Assembly (NCBI GenBank): GCA_035293965.1
Contig: DATGLW010000061.1
Location: forward strand, 1-52,728
DNA: 52,728 nt
Source of the DNA: DATGLW01 sp035293965
Lineage (GTDB): Bacteria; Actinomycetota; Acidimicrobiia; Acidimicrobiales; RAAP-2
Direction of reading: 5' to 3'
Part shown: positions 15,373 through 22,124 of the stretch, in pieces
Numbering within the stretch: position 1 is the first letter of the stretch
How the letters are laid out: each line of letters begins with the position of its first letter
Notes under the pieces: generated by a model
Database searches by the model: none
Told to the model about the DNA's origin: nothing
The model's input: only the letters and a program-made list of their open reading frames with translations
Position numbers and translations under genes: made by a program

Positions 15373-16662
15373 ATGAGCTCGACCGTCACCACTCTCGGGA
15401 GCCAGGAGCGGACGGCGCTCCCGTACCTCGTCAACGACGCCGACGAGCACTCCACGCCGCGCACGAGCGCGTACGAGCAGTACATCGACCCCGACAAGAA
15501 GGAGATGGCCATCCGCTCGGTCGTCGACGAGTCGGGCAACCGGACGCTCCTCTACAACGGGCGCCCCCCGCGGTTCACCTTCAAGAACTTCCAGGTGGTC
15601 GGCTCGAACGAGATCCTCGAGGAGATCGGGGTGAAAGACCGCGGCGTCGACGAGGAGACGGGCCTCGTCATCCCCGGGTCGCTGCTCAACCGGCTCAACC
15701 CGTTGAAGAGCCTCGACGCCGAAGGACGGAAGGACTTCGCCAAGCGCTACCGGGCCCTGCAGGAGCACCTCGACAACCCGGCCGATCGCCTGCAGGTGAT
15801 GGACGCCCAGGGCGTGGAGGCATGCGTCAACTTCGCCACCCTGCCCGGCACCGAGGCGCAGTTCGAAGGTGATCTCCCGGGCCTGTACGCGAACCTGACC
15901 GCGCTCAACCGCTACCTGGGCCACGAGTGGGGCTTCAACTACAAGAACCGGATCTTCACCCCGCCCTTCATCTCCTTCGCCGACCCCGACATGGCCCTCG
16001 CCCAGCTCGAGGACATCATGAAGATCGAGGTGCCCAAGGTCATCCAGACGAGCACCGGGCCTTCCATGCACACCTCGCCCTTCCGCCCCGAGAACGACCG
16101 GTTCTGGTCCATCTGCAACGAGGCCGGCATCCGCTTGGCGACGCATCTCGCCTCGCTCACCCGCTACGCCGCCCAGGGCGAGGAGTGGAACGAGCCCGAG
16201 GTGATGCTGGGCGACATGGACGCCTTCCAGTGGGTCTTCTACTACGGCGACCGCCCCGCCATGGAGACGGTGGGCGCTGCCATCTTGCAGGGGTGGTTCG
16301 CACGGTTCCCCAACATGAAGCTGCTGTTGTCCGAGCAGGGCACGGTGTGGCTGCCGTACCTGATCCGCAAGATGGACCACGCGTTCATGATGGGACGGCG
16401 CGCCACCTGGGGGAAGCTCACCATGCGCCCGAGCGAGTACTTCCGCGAGCACTGCTTCGTGGCGCCGTTCCCCGAGGAGAACCTCGACCGTGTGATCGAG
16501 GTCGTCGGGCCCAAGCCCATCGTGTTCGGCTCCGACTTCCCCCACGGCGAGGGCCTGCCCGACCCCTCGGCCTACCTCGGCCAGCTGAAGAACCTCTCCG
16601 AGGACGACGCCCGCGCGGTCATGCGGGGCAACCTGGCCCGGTACCTCGACCTCCCGGCCTGA
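15373..16662 (+). CDS. amidohydrolase-2 family metal-dependent hydrolase/decarboxylase
   Basis: 429 residues with a very strong purine-rich ribosome-binding site. It shows the TIM-barrel amidohydrolase-2 pattern: the N-terminal metal motif NDADEH (D22, D24, H26), IRLATHLASLTR in mid-protein, LLLSEQGTVWLPYLI, and the C-terminal IVFGSDFPHGEG containing the catalytic Asp. Members hydrolyse or decarboxylate cyclic and aromatic acids (ACMSD, 2-hydroxy-acid decarboxylases). This long subgroup is frequent in actinobacterial degradation clusters, but its substrates are mostly unknown. The hotdog gene starts 5 bp after its stop, so the two are co-transcribed. Confidence 0.87.
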   Translation: MSSTVTTLGSQERTALPYLVNDADEHSTPRTSAYEQYIDPDKKEMAIRSVVDESGNRTLLYNGRPPRFTFKNFQVVGSNEILEEIGVKDRGVDEETGLVIPGSLLNRLNPLKSLDAEGRKDFAKRYRALQEHLDNPADRLQVMDAQGVEACVNFATLPGTEAQFEGDLPGLYANLTALNRYLGHEWGFNYKNRIFTPPFISFADPDMALAQLEDIMKIEVPKVIQTSTGPSMHTSPFRPENDRFWSICNEAGIRLATHLASLTRYAAQGEEWNEPEVMLGDMDAFQWVFYYGDRPAMETVGAAILQGWFARFPNMKLLLSEQGTVWLPYLIRKMDHAFMMGRRATWGKLTMRPSEYFREHCFVAPFPEENLDRVIEVVGPKPIVFGSDFPHGEGLPDPSAYLGQLKNLSEDDARAVMRGNLARYLDLPA

Positions 16663-16667
16663 GCCAG

Positions 16668-17105
16668 GTGCACGAGGACCGGTTCACGATCGTCGAGGAC
16701 CTCGTCGCGCCCGGCGAGCCTGGCAGCGGCCACCACCTGGTCGACTACGAGACCCAAGCACTCGTCTCGACGCTGTGGTCGGCGTACCTCGCGCGGGCGC
16801 GCCAGGGGCTGGCGCCGACGCCGGTCACCCAGGCCATGCGGCGGGTGACGTACTCGCTCGACAGCGAGTGCTTCGCGGGGGACCGGCTGCAGCGCGGCAT
16901 CCGCGTCGCCGGCCGCAGCCGGCGGGCCTGCACCTTCGAGGCGGCGCTGTGGCACGCTGACGACGGCCGGATGGTGCACGCCGCCGAGCTCGTGACGGTG
17001 TTCATCGAGCCCGGAAAGGGAGCGGTCGAGATCCCCGAGGACTTCTGGGCGGCCGTCGAGGCGATCGAGGGCCGGCGCATCGAGGCGGCTGCACCCGCGG
17101 GCTGA
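16668..17105 (+). CDS. hotdog-fold acyl-CoA thioesterase-like protein
   Basis: 145 residues from GTG 16668, 5 bp after the amidohydrolase stop. The central segment VTQAMRRVTYSLDSECFAGD, followed by GRSRRACTFEAALWHADDGR and AELVTVFIE, has the alternating pattern of 4HBT-type hotdog thioesterases, which release free acid from CoA thioesters. The start choice rests on operon spacing; no strong Shine-Dalgarno is visible, which suits re-initiation after the upstream gene. Substrate unknown. Confidence 0.75.
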   Translation: MHEDRFTIVEDLVAPGEPGSGHHLVDYETQALVSTLWSAYLARARQGLAPTPVTQAMRRVTYSLDSECFAGDRLQRGIRVAGRSRRACTFEAALWHADDGRMVHAAELVTVFIEPGKGAVEIPEDFWAAVEAIEGRRIEAAAPAG

Positions 17106-17208
17106 GCGGCGGCACCGAGCGCTGCGCCGTGCTGCAGGTGGCACGCGGGTTCCGGTGGGGTGCAGCATCTGCGGGTGCGGCCCGCAGGCGGCCGCGCGCG
17201 AGCGGGTG

Positions 17209-17310
17209 TGCGTCGTGAAGGTCGGGCACGTCTGAGCTCGTGCACGTCGTGAGAGTCGTGCACGTCGTGAAGGTCGTGCACGTCGTGAAGGTCGTGCACG
17301 TCGTGAGAGG
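17209..17310 (+). repeat. 18-bp tandem repeat array abutting the acyl-CoA dehydrogenase start
   Basis: Four 18-bp units start with the palindrome CGTGCACG followed by TCGTGAAGGT or TCGTGAGAGT/G: 17239-17256, 17257-17274, 17275-17292 and 17293-17310. A decayed unit precedes them at about 17209-17226. The last unit's GAGAGG, with the next bases AGC, forms the ribosome-binding site of the gene starting at 17317. Each unit thus repeats an SD-like purine block and an 8-bp palindrome. Confidence 0.9.
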
Positions 17311-17316
17311 AGCACC

Positions 17317-18531
17317 ATGGGAGAGGTCGCGGACCAAGAGCTGATCGACGCCGCCGTCGAGCGCCTGCTCGAGGAGCACCCGCCGGCGACCACGGACCCG
17401 GTGACCTTCCTGCGCGCCCAGTTCGACGCCGGCCTCGCCTACGTGTGGTTCCCCAAGGGCTACGGCGGGCTCGACCAGCCGGTGTCGGCCCAGAAGTCCG
17501 TCGACGAGCGCCTGGCCGCCGCCGGGGCGCCGCCCAGCGGGCGGGTCACCAACGCGATCGCCGCCGGGCAGGGTGCGGCCACGATCCTCGCCTACGGCAG
17601 CGAGGACCAGAAGCGGCGCTACCTGCGGCCCCTCTTCACGGCCGAACTCATGGGCTGCCAGCTCTACAGCGAACCGGGCTCGGGCTCCGACTTGGCGTCC
17701 CTCGCCACCCGCGCGGTGCGCGACGGCGACGACTGGGTGGTCAACGGGCAGAAGGTCTGGACCTCGGGCGCCCACCGCGCAGACGTGGCCATCCTGCTCG
17801 CCCGGACCGATCCCGACGCGCCCAAGCACGCCGGGCTGACCCAGTTCGTCTTGGACATGCACGCGCCGGGGGTCGAGGTCCGCCCGCTTCGCCAGATGAC
17901 GGGCGGGGCCGAGTTCAACGAGGTGTTCCTCACCGACGTGCGCGTCCCCGACAGCGAGCGGCTGGGGCCGGTCAACGGAGGCTGGGCGGTCTCCCAGCAC
18001 ACGCTCGTCTACGAGCGCTACAACATGCCCGAGCCCCCGGGCCGCGGCGAGGGGCCGATCGCGGCGGTGGTCGCCGCCTGGCAGGCACGCGCCGACAAGA
18101 CATCGCCCGAGGCCCGCGCGCTGAGGGCGGAGCTCCTCCGTCACTGGGTCGCCGTGGAGGTGGTGCGCCTCCTCCAGCTGCGGGCAGGGGTGCTCCGCTC
18201 CCAGGGGACCTCCGGGCCCGAGGGATCCCTCGGGAAGCTCGCCGTGTCCGTGACGAGCCGGCGGCTGGCCGAGTGGGCCCCGGCGCTGCTCGGCCCTGCC
18301 GGCACCGTGACCAAGGCGGGCTACCGGCCGACACCCGACGAGCCGGGCTGGGGCAGGCGGGGCGGCCGCGACCTCGTGATGGCGTGCGTGGGGAGCCCCG
18401 GCACCGCGATCGCCGGTGGGACCGACCAGATCCAGCGCAACATCATCGGCGACCGGGTCCTCGGGCTGCCCCGCGAGCCGGCCGTCGACCGGGGTGTGGC
18501 CTGGAGCCAGACGCTCCGGAACGCGCCGTGA
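17317..18531 (+). CDS. acyl-CoA dehydrogenase
   Basis: 404 residues from ATG 17317, whose Shine-Dalgarno GAGAGGAGC comes from the last unit of the upstream 18-bp repeat array. Motifs include LYSEPGSGSDLASLATRAVR, VVNGQKVWTSGAHRADVAIL, and the C-terminal GTAIAGGTDQIQRNIIGDRV near the FAD-binding end. The order (N-terminal helices, beta domain, C-terminal helical domain) is standard, although the C-terminal half has an insertion around KTSPEARALRAELLRHW. The alpha/beta hydrolase that follows overlaps its stop by 4 bp. Electrons would go to the ETF encoded about 2 kb downstream. Confidence 0.92.
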   Translation: MGEVADQELIDAAVERLLEEHPPATTDPVTFLRAQFDAGLAYVWFPKGYGGLDQPVSAQKSVDERLAAAGAPPSGRVTNAIAAGQGAATILAYGSEDQKRRYLRPLFTAELMGCQLYSEPGSGSDLASLATRAVRDGDDWVVNGQKVWTSGAHRADVAILLARTDPDAPKHAGLTQFVLDMHAPGVEVRPLRQMTGGAEFNEVFLTDVRVPDSERLGPVNGGWAVSQHTLVYERYNMPEPPGRGEGPIAAVVAAWQARADKTSPEARALRAELLRHWVAVEVVRLLQLRAGVLRSQGTSGPEGSLGKLAVSVTSRRLAEWAPALLGPAGTVTKAGYRPTPDEPGWGRRGGRDLVMACVGSPGTAIAGGTDQIQRNIIGDRVLGLPREPAVDRGVAWSQTLRNAP

Positions 18532-19337
18532 CCGAGCGCACCGCCCGGGCTCGGGCACACCAGGACGATGGTGCCACCCCCTCGGCCACGCCGCGGCACG
18601 TGACCGAGGGTTGGGCCACCGCAGGTGGCGTGCGGGTCCACTTCCTCGACGCCGGCGAGGGCGCAGAGGGCGGGGAGCACCTCGCGCCGGTGCTCGTGGT
18701 GCCCGGTTTCGCCGAGGCGGCCGAGGAGTACCGCTGGCTCGTCGAGGCACTGGCGCCCCGCCGGGCGCTCGCCATGAGCGCCCGTGGGCGGGGCCGCAGC
18801 GACGCGCCGCGTTCGGGGTACCGGTTCGAGGACCACGTCGACGACATCGACGCGGTCGTGAGCGCGGCCGCCCTCGGGCCGGCGGTGCTGGTGTGCTTCT
18901 CGCGGGGCTCCTCGTACGGGCTGGGCTTCGCCCTGCGCCGGCCTGATGCCGTCGCAGGGCTCGTGATCGGCGACTACCACGCGCGCCACGTCGGGCTGGC
19001 CCCTGCGTTCGTGGAGCACCAGCGCACGGCCTCCATACGCGGCGTGCCCGTGCGTGAGCGCATGCCCGACCATGCCGTGGCAGGCGTCCAGCTCGAGAGC
19101 GTCGAGGTCCCGCTCTGGGACCGCCTGGCACAGCTTCGCTGCCCCGTGCTGCTCGTCCGGGGCGGGCGGCGGGGCGTGCTGGTGGACGACGCCGTCGAGG
19201 CGCGCTACCGCGAGGCGCTGCCGGGCATCGAGGTGGCGATGCTGCCCCGTGCCGGCCACGACCTGTGGAGCCGCGACCGGGCCGCCTACCTCGGAGTGCT
19301 CGTTCCCTTCCTCGAGAAGGTCGACGCGGCGGGCTGA
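18528..19337 (+). CDS. alpha/beta-fold hydrolase
   Basis: 269 residues; the GTG start overlaps the acyl-CoA dehydrogenase stop (GTGA). The nucleophile elbow is CFSRGSS (serine in the Sm-x-Ser-x-Gly turn), following the VVPGFAEAAEEYRW oxyanion region. The catalytic Asp is probably in the LLVRGGRRGVLVDD region, and the His is in RAGHDLW. The first 30 residues (TARARAHQDDGATPSATPRH) look disordered, so initiation could be later, but the coupling overlap favours this start. It could be a C-C bond or ester hydrolase of a ring-degradation pathway. Its 3' end overlaps the convergent SDR gene by 52 bp. Confidence 0.85.
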   Translation: MTERTARARAHQDDGATPSATPRHVTEGWATAGGVRVHFLDAGEGAEGGEHLAPVLVVPGFAEAAEEYRWLVEALAPRRALAMSARGRGRSDAPRSGYRFEDHVDDIDAVVSAAALGPAVLVCFSRGSSYGLGFALRRPDAVAGLVIGDYHARHVGLAPAFVEHQRTASIRGVPVRERMPDHAVAGVQLESVEVPLWDRLAQLRCPVLLVRGGRRGVLVDDAVEARYREALPGIEVAMLPRAGHDLWSRDRAAYLGVLVPFLEKVDAAG

Positions 19338-20038
19338 CCCACCTGGGCCCCGGCGGCGACGATCTGGCCCGTCACGAGGCGCGAGGCGTCCGAGACGAGG
19401 AACAGCGCCACGTCGGCCACGTCCTCGGGGTCCGCCAGGCGCGCCACCATCGGCTCGAGCAGCTCGTCGGGCAGCTGGCGCATCATGTCGGTCAGCGCCG
19501 AGGGCGACAGGGCGTTCACCCGGATCCCGAAGGGGGCCAGCTCCTGGGCCCAGGTCAGGGTGAGCCCGACCAGGCCTCCCTTGGACGCCGCGTAGGACGA
19601 GAAGCCGATCGTGCCGTGCGTGCCGGCGCCCGACACCACGTTGAGGATCACGCCGGCACCCTTCTGCTTCATGTGCGGCACCACGGCCCGGGTGAGCAGC
19701 ATGGGCCCGGTGAGGTTGACCCGGATGACCTCGTCCCACTCCTCGTCGCTGACCCGGGTGACGGCGGAGCGGCGCGAGATCGCGGCGTTGTTCACGAGGA
19801 TGTCCACCTGGCCGAGCTCGTCGACGGCGCGCGCCGCGAGAGCGGCGATGGCGGCGCGGTCACCCATGTCGCCGCCCATCCCCACCGACCCGGCAAGGGT
19901 GGCCGCGACGGCGCGCGCATCCTCCTCGCGCCGGCCGTTGACGACCACCCGGGCGCCCTCGGCGGCAAATCGCGCCGCCATGGCCCGGCCGATGCCACGC
20001 GTGGACCCGCTGACGAGGGCCACCTTCCCGTCGAGCAC
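19286..20038 (-). CDS. short-chain dehydrogenase/reductase
   Basis: 250 residues from GTG 20038. It has the cofactor motif VSGSTRGIGRA, ILVNNAA, the catalytic Ser region VVSGAGTHG and YAASK. The GTG is 15 bp from a good GGAGG (20053-20060 on this strand's leader). An ATC codon at 20047, in frame, sits at the ideal 6-bp spacing and could be a rare non-canonical start adding three residues (ATC-ACT-GGC). Arg/Asn after the second strand (VVVNGRREED) suggests NADP(H). The C-terminus overlaps the convergent hydrolase by 52 bp. Confidence 0.88.
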   Translation of the reverse strand: MLDGKVALVSGSTRGIGRAMAARFAAEGARVVVNGRREEDARAVAATLAGSVGMGGDMGDRAAIAALAARAVDELGQVDILVNNAAISRRSAVTRVSDEEWDEVIRVNLTGPMLLTRAVVPHMKQKGAGVILNVVSGAGTHGTIGFSSYAASKGGLVGLTLTWAQELAPFGIRVNALSPSALTDMMRQLPDELLEPMVARLADPEDVADVALFLVSDASRLVTGQIVAAGAQVGQPAASTFSRKGTSTPR

Positions 20039-20174
20039 GCCAGTGATGGCACACCTCCTTCCCCGACTTCTCCGAGCAGCCCGGCCAGTTCCGGTTCTTG
20101 TGCCCCGCACGCTACCGGAGCCCGTTCGGGGCCGCGGCAGGGCAGAGCGAGCGCCCCGGTCCGGCGCCGTAGGC

Positions 20175-20284
20175 GGCTGGCGGTTCCGCCCTTGCCGGCT
20201 GGCGGCCTCGTCGGTGCCGGCTCGCGGCCCCGCCCTTGCCGGCTGACGGCCTCGCCGGTGCCGGCTGGCGGCCCCGCCCGTGGC
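20175..20284 (+). repeat. 22-bp tandem repeat, 5 copies, upstream of the etf operon
   Basis: Five 22-bp units (20175-20196, 20197-20218, 20219-20240, 20241-20262, 20263-20284) all start GGCT. Units 1 and 3 end CGCCCTTGCC and units 2 and 4 end CGGTGCC, so there is a 44-bp higher-order period. Most units contain GGCGG followed by CCGCC, able to form small hairpins. The array occupies the middle of the 356-bp divergent gap between the SDR and etfB; apart from it and the short leader ORF nothing else is seen there. Confidence 0.9.
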
Positions 20285-20374
20285 CCGGCCTGGGGGCCGG
20301 ATTCCTGCCCACCTCGCCCCATTCGGTACGCTCCGGGGCGACGTGGGGGACGACCAGCCGGCCCGGGGAGGGAC

Positions 20375-20398
20375 ATGAGCACCTGCGAGCGCACATGA
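20375..20398 (+). CDS. leader ORF of etfB (7 codons, MSTCERT)
   Basis: ATG 20375 follows GGGGAGGG, the only good Shine-Dalgarno near the etfB start. The ORF reads MSTCERT, then TGA, and the TGA overlaps the etfB ATG (ATGA). etfB itself has no purine-rich site, so its translation probably depends on ribosomes terminating this leader. A Cys codon at position 4 is reminiscent of actinobacterial cysteine-responsive leader peptides. Expression is inferred, not shown. Confidence 0.5.
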   Translation: MSTCERT

Positions 20399-21165
20399 AG
20401 ATCGCCGTCTGCGTGAAGCACGTCCCCGACAGCCGCGTTCGGATCGACGCTGGCTCGAAGCGGCTCGACCGCTCCGGAGCCGGCGAGCTCAACAAGTTCG
20501 ACACGAACGCCGTCGAAGAGGCCCTGCGCGTGAAGGAGCGCCTCGGCGAGGGAGACGTCGTCGTCGTGTCGATGGGCCCCGAGGGTGCCGCCGACACGGT
20601 GCGAGCGGCGCTCGCCCTCGGTGCCGACCGAGGGGTGCTGGTGAGCGATCCCGGCGCCATCGGCTCGGACCTCCTGGCGACGAGCCGGGTCCTGGCCAAG
20701 GTCCTCGAACGGGAGCAGCCGGACCTGATCCTCTTCGGCCAGCAGGCGAGCGACGGCGCGGGTGCCGTGCTGTGGGCCGCGGTGGCCGAGCGGCTCGGCG
20801 TGCCGTCGGTCTCCCAGGCCACCGAGCTGGTCGTAGAGGGGGGCCGGGCCCGGGTGACCCGCCAGACCGAGCGCGGCGACGACGTGGTCGAGGCTCCCCT
20901 CCCGCTGGCCGTGGCGGTGAGCGACGCCATCAACGATCCTCGCTATGCCTCCCTCAAGGGGGTGATGGCGGCCAAGCGCAAGCCGCTCGAGACGCTCTCG
21001 CTGGCCGACCTCGGCGTCGACGCGGCGCAGGCCGGCGAGGCCGGTTCCAAGACGGTGGTCCTCGGGATCGCCCCTCCGCCGGCCCGCAGCGGTGCCAGGC
21101 GGGTGGAGGAGGGCGATGCGGCCCAGGCGATCGTCGACTTCCTCGCAGAGAGGCAGCTCGTATGA
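20395..21165 (+). CDS. etfB: electron transfer flavoprotein beta subunit
   Basis: 256 residues. EtfB landmarks include MKIAVCVKHVPDSRVRID, the ELNKFDTNAVEEALRVKE segment, ADRGVLVSDPGAIGSDLLAT and LPLAVAVSDAINDPRYASLK, followed by the KRKPLETLSLADLG docking region. With EtfA it forms the soluble FAD/AMP heterodimer that accepts electrons from acyl-CoA dehydrogenases. The ATG overlaps the stop of a 7-codon leader ORF, and its own stop overlaps the etfA ATG. It is first in a tightly coupled etfB-etfA-ETF:QO operon. Confidence 0.96.
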   Translation: MKIAVCVKHVPDSRVRIDAGSKRLDRSGAGELNKFDTNAVEEALRVKERLGEGDVVVVSMGPEGAADTVRAALALGADRGVLVSDPGAIGSDLLATSRVLAKVLEREQPDLILFGQQASDGAGAVLWAAVAERLGVPSVSQATELVVEGGRARVTRQTERGDDVVEAPLPLAVAVSDAINDPRYASLKGVMAAKRKPLETLSLADLGVDAAQAGEAGSKTVVLGIAPPPARSGARRVEEGDAAQAIVDFLAERQLV

Positions 21166-22124
21166 GTGCCGTCGTCTTCTTGGAGCACGACGGGGGCGAG
21201 CTCCACAAGGCCCCGCTCGGGGTGCTCGCCCGCGCCGCCGACCTCTTCGGGAGCGCCGACGCGGTGGTGGTCGGCAGCCAGGCGACGGCGCTCGCCGCCG
21301 AGGCGGGCCGTTTCGGGGCAGCCGTGGTGCACGTGGCCGACGACCCGGCGCTCGACCCAGCCCTGCCCGCCCCGCGGGTCGACGTGCTCGAGACGGTCGT
21401 GCGCCAGGGCGGCTACGACACCGTGCTGTTCTCCAACTCGGTGCTGGCCGCCGACGTGGCCGCCGGCCTGGCGGCGCGGCTCGAGGCGGGGCTCAACTGG
21501 GACCTGGTCGACCTGGAGCAGCGCGACGGCGAGCTGGTGGGGAAGCGCCCCGCGCTCGGCGACTCGGTCCTCGTCGACGTCGGGTGGCGCGGCACGCCGC
21601 GCCTCGCCCTGTTCCGTCCGGGCTCGTTCGACGCCGTCGAGACCGGGGGGGTGGCCGAAGTGCGTCCGGTGGCGGCGGCCCTGGCGCCGCACTCGACCAG
21701 GGCGATCCTCGTCGACCACCGGCACCAGCCCGACGAGGGGCCCAAGCTCGAGGACGCCGAGGTCATCGTGTCGGGGGGGATGGGCCTCGGCGCGCCGGAG
21801 CACTTCGCCCTGGCCGAGGAGCTGGCGTCGGTTCTCGGCGGGGTGGTGGGTGCGACCCGCGCCGCCGTGTACGCCGGCTGGTACCCGGCCTCGGCGCAGA
21901 TCGGGCAGACCGGCAAGACGGTGTCGCCCCGGCTCTACGTGGCGCTCGGCATCTCGGGTGCCGTCCAGCACAAGGTGGGCATGCAGGGCTCCAAGGCGGT
22001 GGTGGCCGTCAACAAGGACCCGAACGCGCCCATTTTCGAGTTCAGCGACCTGGCGGTGGTGGGCGACGTCCACGTGATCGTGCCCCGCCTGGTCGAGCTC
22101 CTGCGCGCCCGAAAGGGGTCGTGA
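21162..22124 (+). CDS. etfA: electron transfer flavoprotein alpha subunit
   Basis: 320 residues; ATGA overlap with etfB. The C-terminal FAD-binding domain is unmistakable: EVIVSGGMGLG, GATRAAVYAGWYPASAQIGQ, TGKTVSPRLYVALGISGAVQ, HKVGMQGSKAVVAVNKDPNA and IFEFSDLAVVGD. The N-terminal half is the variable domain that packs on EtfB. Its stop shares a base with the ATG of the ETF:quinone oxidoreductase gene, so all three proteins are likely made in stoichiometric amounts. Confidence 0.96.
   Translation: MSAVVFLEHDGGELHKAPLGVLARAADLFGSADAVVVGSQATALAAEAGRFGAAVVHVADDPALDPALPAPRVDVLETVVRQGGYDTVLFSNSVLAADVAAGLAARLEAGLNWDLVDLEQRDGELVGKRPALGDSVLVDVGWRGTPRLALFRPGSFDAVETGGVAEVRPVAAALAPHSTRAILVDHRHQPDEGPKLEDAEVIVSGGMGLGAPEHFALAEELASVLGGVVGATRAAVYAGWYPASAQIGQTGKTVSPRLYVALGISGAVQHKVGMQGSKAVVAVNKDPNAPIFEFSDLAVVGDVHVIVPRLVELLRARKGS

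Noticed and set aside
16745..17299. Minus-strand ORF starting with repeated HDVHDL hexapeptides
   Set aside because: The hexapeptides are only the 18-bp DNA repeat read in a third frame; the remainder is antisense to the hotdog gene.
20175..20284. CRISPR-like array
   Set aside because: The 22-bp units are directly adjacent with no unique spacers and no cas gene is nearby; it is a plain tandem repeat.
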